Positions 1 to 8,088 are shown, counted from the stretch's first letter. The stretch is 59,375 nucleotides of DNA from Grimontia marina (GCF_900060185.1 NZ_FIZY01000034.1:1-59375), one strand, 5' to 3'. Numbers and translations: made by a program. The notes: generated by a model not told the origin, from the sequence alone.

Positions 1-22
1 GGTGTATATTATCTGTATACAC
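1..22. repeat. Inverted repeat at the window edge
   Basis: GTGTATA and TATACAC arms lie within the first 22 bases, separated by about 7 bases. This could be a regulator or recombinase binding site belonging to the element that continues left of the window. The function is not known. Confidence 0.4.
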
Positions 23-105
23 TGCTTAGTTGTCAACTATACTACACCTACTTTTTAGAGCATACCCCAACGCGACCACCCTACCCTGATACAAAAACTG
101 GCAAT

Positions 106-153
106 GTGACCACTTAAATGCGACACTACCTATTGCGACCACCTAAATGCGAC
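106..153 (+). repeat. Two 19-bp direct repeats upstream of the recombinase
   Basis: Two near-identical 19-bp units at 106-124 and 135-153 (pattern GYGACCACYTAAATGCGAC, two mismatches) are spaced 29 bp start to start. A shorter related piece (GCGACCACC) lies near 72-80. They sit directly before the serine recombinase start. They may be recombinase binding subsites (a res-like or att-like site) or iterated operators; the sequence alone does not decide. Confidence 0.6.
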
Positions 154-179
154 GTTGGCCAACTTCAGGGAGACAAACC

Positions 180-803
180 ATGTTTATTCGCGCTTACCTT
201 CGCGCCTCGACCGATGAACAAAATGCCGAACGGGCAAAAAGCGCCCTCGACCAGTTCACCCAAGAGCATGCCCAACGCATTGCCAGTTACTACACCGAAA
301 ACATCAGCGGGACCCAACTTGACCGCCCAGAGCTAAACCGCCTGCTGACCGACACACAGGCAAACGACATACTGCTCGTTGAACAAATCGACCGCCTCAC
401 CCGCCTTAACGACCACGACTGGAAACAGCTCAAGCGCATGATTGAGGAAAAAGGCATACGCATTGTCAGCATGGACGTACCGACCAGCTGGCAGGCACTC
501 GACAACAACGCCCTCACCCACAATGACCCCATCATCAAAGCTGTGCTGGATGCCATTAACAACATGCTAATAGAGCTGATGGCCGCCATGGCCAGAAAAG
601 ACTACGAAACCCGAAGAGAGCGACAACGCCAGGGCATAGAAGCCGCCAAAGCTAATGGCAAGTACAAAGGCAAACGAGCCGATACCGAACGGCACCAGAA
701 AGTGAAAAACTATAGAGAAAAAGGCCTTAGCCTGAGAGAAATCGCAGAAGCGACCGGCTATAGCCGATCGCAGGTTTGTAGGATTCTATCTGGTCACACA
801 TAA
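180..803 (+). CDS. Small serine recombinase (resolvase/invertase family)
   Basis: 207-aa site-specific recombinase of the Tn3-resolvase/DNA-invertase type. The N-terminal catalytic domain has the nucleophile Ser10 in YLRASTDEQ, the RPELNRLL segment near residues 49-56, and the DRLTR motif at 71-75 that supplies conserved arginines. The C-terminal part (about 178-205) is a helix-turn-helix of the HTH_7 type (LSLREIAEATGYSRSQV). The start at 180 is preferred over an upstream in-frame ATG at 147 because AGGGAG lies 8 bases before it and Ser10 then matches the family position. It is the only mobility gene visible in the accessory island. Direct repeats just upstream may be its recombination site. 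Whether it moves the neighbouring conflict genes or inverts or resolves something left of the window is unknown. Confidence 0.9.
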   Translation: MFIRAYLRASTDEQNAERAKSALDQFTQEHAQRIASYYTENISGTQLDRPELNRLLTDTQANDILLVEQIDRLTRLNDHDWKQLKRMIEEKGIRIVSMDVPTSWQALDNNALTHNDPIIKAVLDAINNMLIELMAAMARKDYETRRERQRQGIEAAKANGKYKGKRADTERHQKVKNYREKGLSLREIAEATGYSRSQVCRILSGHT

Positions 804-858
804 GCTGAATATTTTGGGAAACTAGGATCATCCATAAACTATGTATAATATACTGAAG

Positions 859-3537
859 TTACTCTACACGCTGAGGCGAGACACCTATCTCAACCTTATT
901 GATGGACTTAGCATTTAACCTTCTCACGCCATCATGCTTCGCAATAGACAGCTTAATTAACTTTTCAATACTACTAAGCTCCTTAGATGAAGCGAAACTA
1001 AACTGATACTGTTCATATAGCTCCTCACAAATACTACTTAAATAGTAAGAGTTTTTATCCAATCCTCTTATATAAGTATCAATAAATATATCCCAATCAA
1101 TAGGACGTTTTGCAACAACAAGCAAAGCTATTGTGTGTAAAGCTAAGGCACGATCATGCTTTTTAAAATTCTTATAGAAAAAAGAACCCATCTTCTTTGA
1201 GAAAATATCATCTTGAAACCATCTAATAACATTAGTTGGTATAACAGGAATGAGTTCCATCATTGCTTCTGTAGAATCATCACTAAAGCAATCCTTTAGA
1301 CCAAATCTTGCACCATCAACAGTCACATATTTATCTCTACATATAATTGGTGATAATAACACTTGAAACTTAATAATAAGCTCCCAACTATAAACAATTT
1401 CAGACATCAATTTATGACGTAGACGTGAATCAGCATAATCACTATTACGTAAAGCTTTAGAAGCAGAATGAATTCCCCTCATTAATCTTAAGAATGAATA
1501 GTCTTCTAGAATTTTATGTATAGTTTGACTCAACGGCTTTGTAGAATCATATGACTTATCTGCATAATGATCTTTTATCTCATTTGGAAGTCTAGAACCT
1601 TTAGCTCCTGCCTCCAACATATTCTTAACACTACTTAGCGATTCATCTGTTGGGCTCCAGAGTAGCTCTGAATAAATATCAAAGTCATCTGGCATATTAC
1701 ATTTGTTTTCTACGTTACTTCTAGTCTTGCTAATATCTTCATATAGAACTTCTAAAACCTTACTACTATTACGCCGTATACCAGCATAGTATTCGATAAT
1801 TTCCGGATAAGATGTATAGTTCATATCAGATAAAACAAAATTTTCAAAATCATGATTTTGATGCATTCTATGAGCAGCAAAATATAAAACCCAATATGAA
1901 AACTTAAAACAAAATCGATCACGACGATGAATAATAATTCCATTAGAGTAAAGAACGTCAAATATAACATCAGTTTCAATATCTATATCAGAATCATAGC
2001 AAAAGTTACTAATCTCACTCACAAAGTAATCTCGCGTGAACTCAAATAAATGATCGCGTATAAATTTCTCGCATAAATAGCCAAGAACAAACTCTACATC
2101 TTTTAAATCAGGACGAGACTTATACTTAGGAATTAGATCTACATTAAATAGCAAATATAATATTTTCCCAATCATCTCTGTTCTATTTATGGGAGTTTCA
2201 TCAAAGTCATACTCATATATCTTTAAAAAAGTAAGACAATTGAGGGGAGTTCTTGGTATATTTAAAACTTGTAGGTCAGATATTAATTTAGATATAACTA
2301 TTTCATCTTCATCTATATATTTTTTATCACTATTATAGCATGTTACAATATTCCTTATTTCACTTCTATTCAGTGACCATAAATATTTATTTTCAAAGTA
2401 TCTTATCTTATCATAGTCTATTTCCTCGTTAATAAGGTCATTATCTACTTTTGACATCATGATCAATAATGGAAGATCTATAAATATATCATTTATAATT
2501 GATAAGATTTTTTGTATTTCTTTTACTGAAGTAGAAACTTCATCAATAATTACACAAGACACATCTTCTCTTTTAAGTTTTAGTTTATTTAGCCTCCTAT
2601 TTACCACCTTTAATATGTCTTTATTATGAGGTTTTAGATCATTGACATCCAGATATAACCAAAAACTTCTAACATCACTTTCCCATGCTTTTTTCGTAAT
2701 ATATTTTGCTAATGATGACAAACCATGCTGCTGATAAGAATTAATTACAATAGATCTTGGCTCTTTAATTATTTCGTCTACTTCAATAGAAGAACCTTTA
2801 ACACTACCTTTTACATCAATCTCATCAAAAGAATGTAATTTAGGTTTATTCCACACAGGGTTTTTAGATGAAAAGCAGTTTAATCCCTCTTGAAATTCAT
2901 TATCTAAAATTTTTTCAATATAATATATTTCCTCAGTAGAGAGTTCAGAGTTCAATTTTTTATTATTAACTCTACTTGTTTCATATATTTCTATTTCATG
3001 AAGATCATTAATATGACTATTAGCTATACCAAAGTTAGTAGACGTACCAACTTTTAATGAAATAACACCTACTACTTTTCCACTATTAGTATTGATTATA
3101 GGAGAGCCACTATATCCCTTAGAAATTTCCTCATCTGCATATATTTTTATAGCATTAACTTTAACATCAAGGGTTTTTTTTATTATTTCTATATCGTTTT
3201 TTATTCTTAGCTTGCTGATCTTTTCTTTTTTTATATCACTTCCTAAGTTAGTAAAGCCAACAACTTCGTGACATTGATCATCATCTGCTCCACAAAAACT
3301 GAGCGGTTCAATGATAAAGTCATCAACTTTAAGTAAAGCCAGATCTAGACCTTCGGCATACAAGTTTTCAACAACCACTGCACGACGATTATCTACCAAT
3401 ATATCGCCACTATTGCAATCGTTAATGACATGACCGCATGTCAGGAATAAAGTACTATTTTTTGTGTTTGATATGGCAAAACATGTTCCAAAAGCATTAT
3501 TACCAGTACATGAAACCTTTAAAACTGAATTATTCAT
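859..3537 (-). CDS. Trypsin-like protease fused to a degenerate P-loop NTPase (conflict-system protein)
   Basis: 892 aa. The N-terminal ~190 residues form a trypsin-like serine protease with a complete triad: His36 (TCGHV), Asp65 (LDLALL) and Ser143 (GYSGSP). From about residue 255 there is a P-loop-like NTPase. Its Walker A position is degenerate (QQHGLSS near 268-274, with Leu where Lys is expected), followed by a convincing Walker B (CVIIDEVS, Asp near 330). The remaining ~500 residues look helical, with no domain I recognise. No signal peptide or membrane segment is seen, so it is probably cytosolic. Its start codon overlaps the stop region of the upstream Trypco1-like gene by 8 bp (ATGAATAA), implying translational coupling. 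The gene is strikingly AT-rich compared with the core genes, indicating transfer. Proteases of this kind with STAND-like NTPases and Trypco partners are described as predicted biological-conflict systems. What this protein senses and cleaves is unknown. Confidence 0.8.
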   Translation of the reverse strand: MNNSVLKVSCTGNNAFGTCFAISNTKNSTLFLTCGHVINDCNSGDILVDNRRAVVVENLYAEGLDLALLKVDDFIIEPLSFCGADDDQCHEVVGFTNLGSDIKKEKISKLRIKNDIEIIKKTLDVKVNAIKIYADEEISKGYSGSPIINTNSGKVVGVISLKVGTSTNFGIANSHINDLHEIEIYETSRVNNKKLNSELSTEEIYYIEKILDNEFQEGLNCFSSKNPVWNKPKLHSFDEIDVKGSVKGSSIEVDEIIKEPRSIVINSYQQHGLSSLAKYITKKAWESDVRSFWLYLDVNDLKPHNKDILKVVNRRLNKLKLKREDVSCVIIDEVSTSVKEIQKILSIINDIFIDLPLLIMMSKVDNDLINEEIDYDKIRYFENKYLWSLNRSEIRNIVTCYNSDKKYIDEDEIVISKLISDLQVLNIPRTPLNCLTFLKIYEYDFDETPINRTEMIGKILYLLFNVDLIPKYKSRPDLKDVEFVLGYLCEKFIRDHLFEFTRDYFVSEISNFCYDSDIDIETDVIFDVLYSNGIIIHRRDRFCFKFSYWVLYFAAHRMHQNHDFENFVLSDMNYTSYPEIIEYYAGIRRNSSKVLEVLYEDISKTRSNVENKCNMPDDFDIYSELLWSPTDESLSSVKNMLEAGAKGSRLPNEIKDHYADKSYDSTKPLSQTIHKILEDYSFLRLMRGIHSASKALRNSDYADSRLRHKLMSEIVYSWELIIKFQVLLSPIICRDKYVTVDGARFGLKDCFSDDSTEAMMELIPVIPTNVIRWFQDDIFSKKMGSFFYKNFKKHDRALALHTIALLVVAKRPIDWDIFIDTYIRGLDKNSYYLSSICEELYEQYQFSFASSKELSSIEKLIKLSIAKHDGVRRLNAKSINKVEIGVSPQRVE

Positions 3538-3835
3538 TCTTTGGCCTTATATTAATTTCTACACTAATATTTGCCTCAGCACTACTTTTAGCAACAAACA
3601 CATTCCCAGAAGCACCAAACTTTACTCCTACAGTTATCTTTGTAGAATCTACGATACATTTTTCTTCTATTTTTTTATAAGCGTCATATACAGGAGAAAC
3701 TGTCCTAGTAATTAATTCTGAAATTTTATCAATTGAGTTTTCTACAATAACTCCACTTGAAATTTCAAAAACCTCATCCTCATTAACCTCTACTTCAACT
3801 TTAAAATCATCCGAGAATTCAATAACTTTATTCAT
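3530..3835 (-). CDS. Trypco1-like (trypsin-co-occurring domain 1) protein
   Basis: 101 aa, soluble. It has the build of the Trypco1/CU044_2847 family: an N-terminal beta pair with an acidic 'VEVEVNEDE' segment, a central amphipathic helix (ISELITRTVSPVYDAYKKI), then a beta-rich end with VGVKFGASGNVFVAKSSAEANISVEINI. The FG-x-K/A-x-A-NxxV pattern is the family hallmark as I recall it. Trypco1 proteins are typically encoded next to trypsin-like proteases, exactly as here; the downstream protease-NTPase starts inside this gene's last codons. The role is unproven; a regulator, adaptor or substrate of the protease is plausible. The AT-rich composition matches its partner. Confidence 0.75.
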   Translation of the reverse strand: MNKVIEFSDDFKVEVEVNEDEVFEISSGVIVENSIDKISELITRTVSPVYDAYKKIEEKCIVDSTKITVGVKFGASGNVFVAKSSAEANISVEINIRPKNE

Positions 3836-4250
3836 TAAACTACCAACAAACTAATTAGCTGAAATTAACTACGAAACCAAATTTACTCTCAAAATGAGAC
3901 AAATTGGAATAGCCTTCATTAAAAATATCATAAATATAAGAACAGTAAACTAGATATGCATCGCACAAATTATTGATTGACTAAAAATTAACCAATAAAA
4001 ATATCATCTATTTAGTTCATTAACCATAACCAAGACTAATAATTCAAGTTTAATTCCCATGATATTACTATAGATAATCACAAAAAAATTATTCAAAAGA
4101 GCCATACATTCGCTACTAGTTAGAGAGAATAAGTATTTTTTTATATTAGATCCAAACATTGAACTCACCCCAATAAAGAACTGATCACATATTTAATAAG
4201 CTAAACCAGTGATAAAATGCGCCTCCCTTATTGGTGTTAGCGAAGTAGTA
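3836..4250. other. AT-rich divergent intergenic region
   Basis: About 415 bp between the minus-strand Trypco1-like gene and the plus-strand XRE regulator. It is very AT-rich with no convincing reading frame or RNA. It must hold the promoter of the Trypco1/protease pair and probably that of the regulator. I could not single out an operator. Confidence 0.6.
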
Positions 4251-4571
4251 ATGGAACGCCGAAACGAAGAAACACTCAAAGCACATCTTCGTCATGTGGT
4301 GAAGGAAGCCCGCATGGCCAACAAACTCACACAAGCCGAGTGCGCTCGTAGGATGGGTATAGCCAGACAAACTTATCTGGACTTTGAAAGCGCAAAGACG
4401 GTACCCAAAGTTGACCTTATCTATGACTTTGCCGAACTTACGCAAAGATCCCTCTCCTACTTCCTACCGCCGCTTGGCGTGACCCTCGAAGGGCACATCC
4501 TGGTAAAAAACGAAACCTGGGAGAAAATGAGCCAGCTGAATGAAGAGCTGCGGACTTGCCTGGAAAGGTAA
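4251..4571 (+). CDS. XRE-family helix-turn-helix transcriptional regulator
   Basis: 106 aa. Residues about 8-65 form a lambda-repressor-like HTH (LTQAECARRMGIARQTYLDFESAKTVPKVDLIYDFAELT). The C-terminal 40 residues carry no known domain. ATG 4251 is preferred to a GTG at 4209 because the HTH starts soon after it; neither has a strong ribosome-binding site. It lies divergent to the Trypco1/protease pair and shares its promoter region, so a controller role for that pair is possible. It could equally belong to another mobile module. Its base composition is closer to the core genome than to the AT-rich protease gene. Confidence 0.75.
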   Translation: MERRNEETLKAHLRHVVKEARMANKLTQAECARRMGIARQTYLDFESAKTVPKVDLIYDFAELTQRSLSYFLPPLGVTLEGHILVKNETWEKMSQLNEELRTCLER

Positions 4572-4766
4572 GTCCACCGCGACCAACCCGCGCTGAGCGC
4601 ACTTACAAACACAGCCAATTCCATACCAAACAACATAATAGCTAATAGTAAACTGGGCTGGTTTGATAAAATGGCAACTCAACTACAGGATACGCACCAT
4701 AATCCAACGCTGGTAAATGCCAGATAGCCAAGCGGAAAAACACCTACGTAAAACAAAATGACTAGA

Positions 4767-4796
4767 CGCCTCATAAAGAGGCGCTAAATTATTTTA
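4767..4796 (+). terminator. Terminator-like hairpin after the XRE gene
   Basis: CGCCTC (4767-4772) pairs with GAGGCG (4778-4783) across a 5-base loop, followed by an AT-rich tail ending in ATTTTA. It is plausibly the end of the XRE transcript. Confidence 0.45.
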
Positions 4797-4839
4797 CCCC
4801 GCCACACCAAACAAATAGTCAGCATGTTACACCCCTCCA

Positions 4840-4934
4840 AACAATCATCACGTAAAGCGCTGACGTGAACTGTTCTGCTACGTAAAACGCACTCCTCCTC
4901 CCCTCCCGCGAGGTTCAGGATCTGAATTTTTTTT
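4840..4934 (+). ncRNA. Possible small RNA: C-rich segment ending in a U8 terminator
   Basis: A C-rich stretch at 4890-4910 carries repeated CCTCC/CCCTCC, complementary to Shine-Dalgarno sequences. It is followed by a short stem (TTCAG 4914-4918, CTGAA 4922-4926) and eight T residues (4927-4934), like an Hfq-type sRNA 3' end. Two ACGTAAA-CGC pieces precede it (near 4851 and 4881). No promoter was proved, so this is a candidate only. Confidence 0.25.
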
Positions 4935-5720
4935 CAGTTTTGATTTGTGCAAAAACATACCGCCAACCCGCACGGCTGTTGGGGTTTCGCTGACGATAAG
5001 GAATTTCGAAAAATGCGCTTTTTTTCAGTGTTTTTCAGTTTCAAGGATCACCGAAAGCGACGGCGATAAACCTAAGTCATTGATAAAAAACAGAGTGTGC
5101 ATTTTACGTGGTCAAATTAAAGGATCGGACGATCAAAGCGACGATCAGCAATAAAAGCGGCCAGCCCGCATCAGTACTGGCACCACCGCAATTTTGTTAT
5201 GACAGAAGAATTTCAAAACGGACGGCATGATGCTCAGGGCAACGACATGTAAAGTCGGGACAAAAAATACCCCGCTTAGTATCGGAAAAATAGTAAGCGA
5301 GGTTGAACTGGACTGCAGTTGTAACGAAGTTACAAAACAAAAGGTTAGCAAGCTCATTCAATCTAGTGTTGGATAGAAAATTCAAATGAGCCGTACCCAC
5401 AGTAAAAAGAGCATTTGATATTGTCGAGATTTCCACCTGAACAACTCGAAGTGTCCACATCAATGACCTTATGAGTAATGTCACTATTACAAAGATTTGC
5501 TCACTCCATCGCACTCTAAGCAAAGCCTATAATACATTTCCAAATGCACGTAGCAGGCTGCTCGATGGAGCGATGAGGAAGAGATGAAAGCTAACAACAT
5601 TACCGGCGTCTTTATGTGTCTTCACTAACTCGTTTCTGCCCCAAAGTGAGCCAGCATCATTTTTGATGAGGTGTTGAAAAGTCTCCTATTCACCCTACTT
5701 TTTATAATCCGAAACATGCT
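4935..5720. other. Gene-poor accessory stretch
   Basis: Nearly 800 bp without a gene I can support. Overlapping minus-strand frames between 5145 and 5523 are open but lack ribosome-binding sites and resemble no family I know. It may be decayed mobile DNA between the recombinase island and the cassette-like genes. Confidence 0.5.
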
Positions 5721-5792
5721 TTTCCACTGTTGATACACACAGTAAATGCAAAGGTGTCGCATAATACCGAAGCAAGCCGTTTAGGGGTGTTT
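5721..5792 (+). repeat. 72-bp repeat, copy A
   Basis: Matches copy B at 7361-7432 at about 62 of 72 positions without gaps. The best-conserved core is TGTCGCATAATACCG. It ends 65 bp before the start of the HEAT-repeat gene; copy B ends 68 bp before the zinc-ribbon gene. Equal placement suggests a junction element of a cassette array or a shared promoter region. Confidence 0.75.
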
Positions 5793-5857
5793 AATCGCCC
5801 ATTTTGGGGTTGAATACACTGTTATAAAAAACTCGACGCGAACGGGGGATTTCAACA

Positions 5858-6388
5858 ATGGACGCAGTAGATACGGAAGTTGAAGCACTCAAAGACCAGT
5901 TTCTTTGTTCCGACTGGGACTCGCTCTTGAAGACATCAGATAAATTAGTAGATATTGGGGGTGATGCGGTATCTCTGTTCTTTATCGAGTGTCTTGATTC
6001 CGTAAATGCTGATGTTAGAAATGGAGCAGCTTTGGCTCTCAGAGATATTGGCGATAAACGAGCAGTTGACCCTCTCATTGAAGGCGTTTTAAATCCAGTT
6101 GATCCTAAATGTTGTGCAACACTCGCATATGCCCTTGAAACCCATGACTGCAGCTCAAAATTTTTAGATGTTTTTAGAATATTATTTTATTCGAATTACG
6201 AATGTAAATGGAGTGCTCATAATATTCTGAATGAGCAAAAGTTTAGTTTTACAGATGAAGACTTGCTAAAGGTGAAAAGGATGTGGGAAGAGTGTCATTT
6301 GGCGCCTGAATTATGCCCAGCGTTTGAAGACTCAAAAGATAGAATTCAACATAATGTAGACTCATTCTTACTCTATCTATCTGATTAA
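5858..6388 (+). CDS. HEAT-repeat-like protein
   Basis: 176 aa, acidic and soluble. Residues about 30-100 read as HEAT/PBS-lyase-like helical repeats (DAVSLFFIECLDSVNADVRNG, then AALALRDIGDKRAVDPLIEG). The remainder is helical without a known domain. Such repeats usually mediate protein contacts; no enzymatic motif is seen. ATG 5858 follows a purine-rich GGGGA. It is a lone short gene between repeat copy A and an attC-like junction, typical of integron-cassette or island cargo. The function is unknown. Confidence 0.7.
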   Translation: MDAVDTEVEALKDQFLCSDWDSLLKTSDKLVDIGGDAVSLFFIECLDSVNADVRNGAALALRDIGDKRAVDPLIEGVLNPVDPKCCATLAYALETHDCSSKFLDVFRILFYSNYECKWSAHNILNEQKFSFTDEDLLKVKRMWEECHLAPELCPAFEDSKDRIQHNVDSFLLYLSD

Positions 6389-6410
6389 TATAAATTTTCA
6401 ACCAGGCAAT

Positions 6411-6506
6411 GAACGGGGCGCTTTGTCACTGCGGCGGCTTTTCAAAGTGTTGTGAATACAAGGGATTAAGCAGTTTTGGTAAGCGCCTGTTATTGCGACG
6501 TTAGAC
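6411..6506 (+). repeat. attC-like cassette junction 1 (candidate)
   Basis: An imperfect pair of arms (AACGGGGCGCTT near 6412-6423, AAGCGCCTGTT at 6481-6491) brackets a ~57-bp folded-looking centre. The element ends in GTTAGAC (6500-6506), which fits the attC core consensus GTTRRRY. It lies between the HEAT gene and the lipoprotein gene. The complementary left core is not clear, so this is a candidate. Confidence 0.4.
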
Positions 6507-6564
6507 CGATGTTGGTTATTTGTATACAATGCTAATTCTTATGACAATTTTATATCTAATGCAT

Positions 6565-7047
6565 ATGAGAAAAATATATACATCTACTATTTTTGCCCTA
6601 ACTTTGCTCACCTTAAGTGGATGTGCGTCTAAGGGTGCAAAGTTTGTTGCTCCAGCATTCACTGATGAAGGAACCAGCTCGATTTACTTGATGAGGCAAA
6701 GTTCTTTCGTAGGAGCCATAATCTGTAGACCTGTTTTGCTAGACGATATTAACGTTGGTTGCTTGCAAAACGGCGGTTTTTTGAGGGTGGAACTTTCTCC
6801 AGGGGAACATACCTTGAAAATGCCAAAAGTAAACTCTACTGACTGGTTTGAACCAGCGATATTGAAAGGCAACTTTGAATCTGGAAAAACGTATTACGCG
6901 GAATGGACGGGGAATCTGGAAACCTTTATACCTATTCCTAATGGTGCTTTGACAACGGTAATCGGAAGTGCTGAAACAACTTTGATTGAATATCAAGAGA
7001 GTGATGCGCTTCCTATCTTGAAATCACTCTATGATTCAAGCAATTAA
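6565..7047 (+). CDS. Lipoprotein, DUF2846-like
   Basis: 160 aa from ATG 6565. It starts with a short lipoprotein signal (hydrophobic stretch then LSGC, Cys20 as the lipidated residue). Asp is absent at +2 (Ala follows), so outer-membrane sorting is likely. The mature part contains TSSIYLMRQSSFVGAIICRP and LRVELSPGEHTLKM, the two-strand pattern of DUF2846 proteins. The function of that family is not established. An in-frame TTG at 6520 would add a poor N-terminus; the signal peptide favours 6565, although no strong ribosome-binding site is visible. It sits between two GTTAGAC junctions like a gene cassette. Confidence 0.7.
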   Translation: MRKIYTSTIFALTLLTLSGCASKGAKFVAPAFTDEGTSSIYLMRQSSFVGAIICRPVLLDDINVGCLQNGGFLRVELSPGEHTLKMPKVNSTDWFEPAILKGNFESGKTYYAEWTGNLETFIPIPNGALTTVIGSAETTLIEYQESDALPILKSLYDSSN

Positions 7048-7108
7048 TTAACATCGAAAAGTGATTAATATGGACTGGCCGTTCTTGGCGAATTTTCTTT
7101 AATGTTTG

Positions 7109-7173
7109 CTCTGTGTTTGCGACGGTCCGTTTATGCTCGTGGTAGCCGTCAGCCATCTAGTTAAGCGTTAGAC
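7109..7173 (+). repeat. attC-like cassette junction 2 (candidate)
   Basis: Contains an inner stem (GACGG near 7120, CCGTC near 7146) and ends in GTTAGAC at 7167-7173, identical to the end of junction 1. It lies ~60-125 bp after the lipoprotein gene. The left core is not clear. Confidence 0.4.
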
Positions 7174-7203
7174 ACAACTGAGTTGAGGGGGGGGGACTTT
7201 TAT

Positions 7204-7383
7204 TCATGCCTTCACCACCTTCCCCCTATCCAACACCACATAGTATTTTCCTTTGAGAAACACCCCTAGCACCTGCTTTGCGGTGACGTCTTCACGCTCG
7301 ACGGAGCTACCGAAAGGAAAACGGTGCAGATAGGCAACCGCTTCTGTCACCTGAGTAGAATTTTCACTGTTAATACAAACAGT
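7204..7383 (-). pseudogene. Unidentified C-terminal gene remnant
   Basis: A minus-strand frame of about 55 codons ends at 7204. Its C-terminus reads protein-like (VLGVFLKGKYYVVLDRGK), but it has no start codon with a ribosome-binding site. It runs into repeat copy B and an upstream stop. I do not recognise the family. It is most simply the tail of a gene cut by rearrangement; it could also be chance. Confidence 0.3.
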
Positions 7384-7485
7384 TTAATCAAAGATGTCGC
7401 ATAATACCGTAGCAAGCCGTTTTGGGGTGTTTCTCCAAATGCCGATTTTAAAGTTAGTAAACGCCCGTTATTCGAACGTTTATAG
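7361..7485 (+). repeat. 72-bp repeat copy B plus attC-like 3' end
   Basis: Copy B of the 72-bp repeat occupies 7361-7432. It is followed at 7459-7481 by AAACGCCCGTTATTCGAACG, which resembles the 3' end of junction 1 (AAGCGCCTGTTATTGCGACG). Together they look like one cassette junction directly before the zinc-ribbon gene. Confidence 0.5.
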
Positions 7486-7500
7486 CTTAAAGGAACTGAG

Positions 7501-8088
7501 ATGACCGGCACATACGATTGGAATCCCATGCCTCACAAAGTAGAGATTAAATGCCCTGCTTGTGGTGGTCATTGTATCTTCGAGTTTGCTGAGGTCGTCA
7601 AAATTTCACTGAAAAAAGATGTCCCATTTTTCAAGCAAAGTGACATCTTTGAATACTCAATTTTTAAAGATGGTTGTGGGCATAAATGGCACGGCGCTAT
7701 CTATTTCGCTAACTTGCATGGTGGCTCGATTAACGCTATCACTGACTTACCTGACGGTTATTCCCCCGAAAATTGGTCTCACTCTAAGTACTTAACCAGA
7801 AATCATGGCCTCGATCTTGGAGCATTTTCTTGTAGCCATTGCCAAACAAGAAAACCATATATTCTTCAATGGCCTCAGGATGCTTATTATTCATTCAGCT
7901 ACAAAGGTGAAGTGCTTTGGGCCTTTAATCGCGAGTCCGCAGTGGACCTCCGTGATTACATTGCATCCAATGAAAGAAAAACCGAAAAGTTTAAGTGGGC
8001 AAGCTTTCTGTTGCATATTCCAACAATCTTTAAAAAGCAAAATGCCCGCGATAATATCGTTAAGCAAATAAATAAGGCGGTAGCCTGA
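7501..8088 (+). CDS. Zinc-ribbon-like protein of unknown function
   Basis: 195 aa, soluble. Two CxxC knuckles (Cys18/Cys21 in CPACGG and Cys111/Cys114 in CSHC), plus Cys59-Gly-His61, suggest metal binding. The C-terminal region is basic and helical. ATG 7501 follows AAAGGAACTGAG, a good ribosome-binding site. No family name is offered. It is followed within 10 bp by an attC-like site, the usual layout of an integron gene cassette. Confidence 0.7.
   Translation: MTGTYDWNPMPHKVEIKCPACGGHCIFEFAEVVKISLKKDVPFFKQSDIFEYSIFKDGCGHKWHGAIYFANLHGGSINAITDLPDGYSPENWSHSKYLTRNHGLDLGAFSCSHCQTRKPYILQWPQDAYYSFSYKGEVLWAFNRESAVDLRDYIASNERKTEKFKWASFLLHIPTIFKKQNARDNIVKQINKAVA

Noticed and set aside
4092-4208. Additional small gene between the Trypco1-like gene and the XRE gene
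   Set aside because: Only short AT-rich frames without ribosome-binding sites.
5145-5523. Overlapping minus-strand open frames of 70 and 108 codons
   Set aside because: No ribosome-binding site, no recognisable family, mutually overlapping frames in gene-poor DNA; treated as non-coding.
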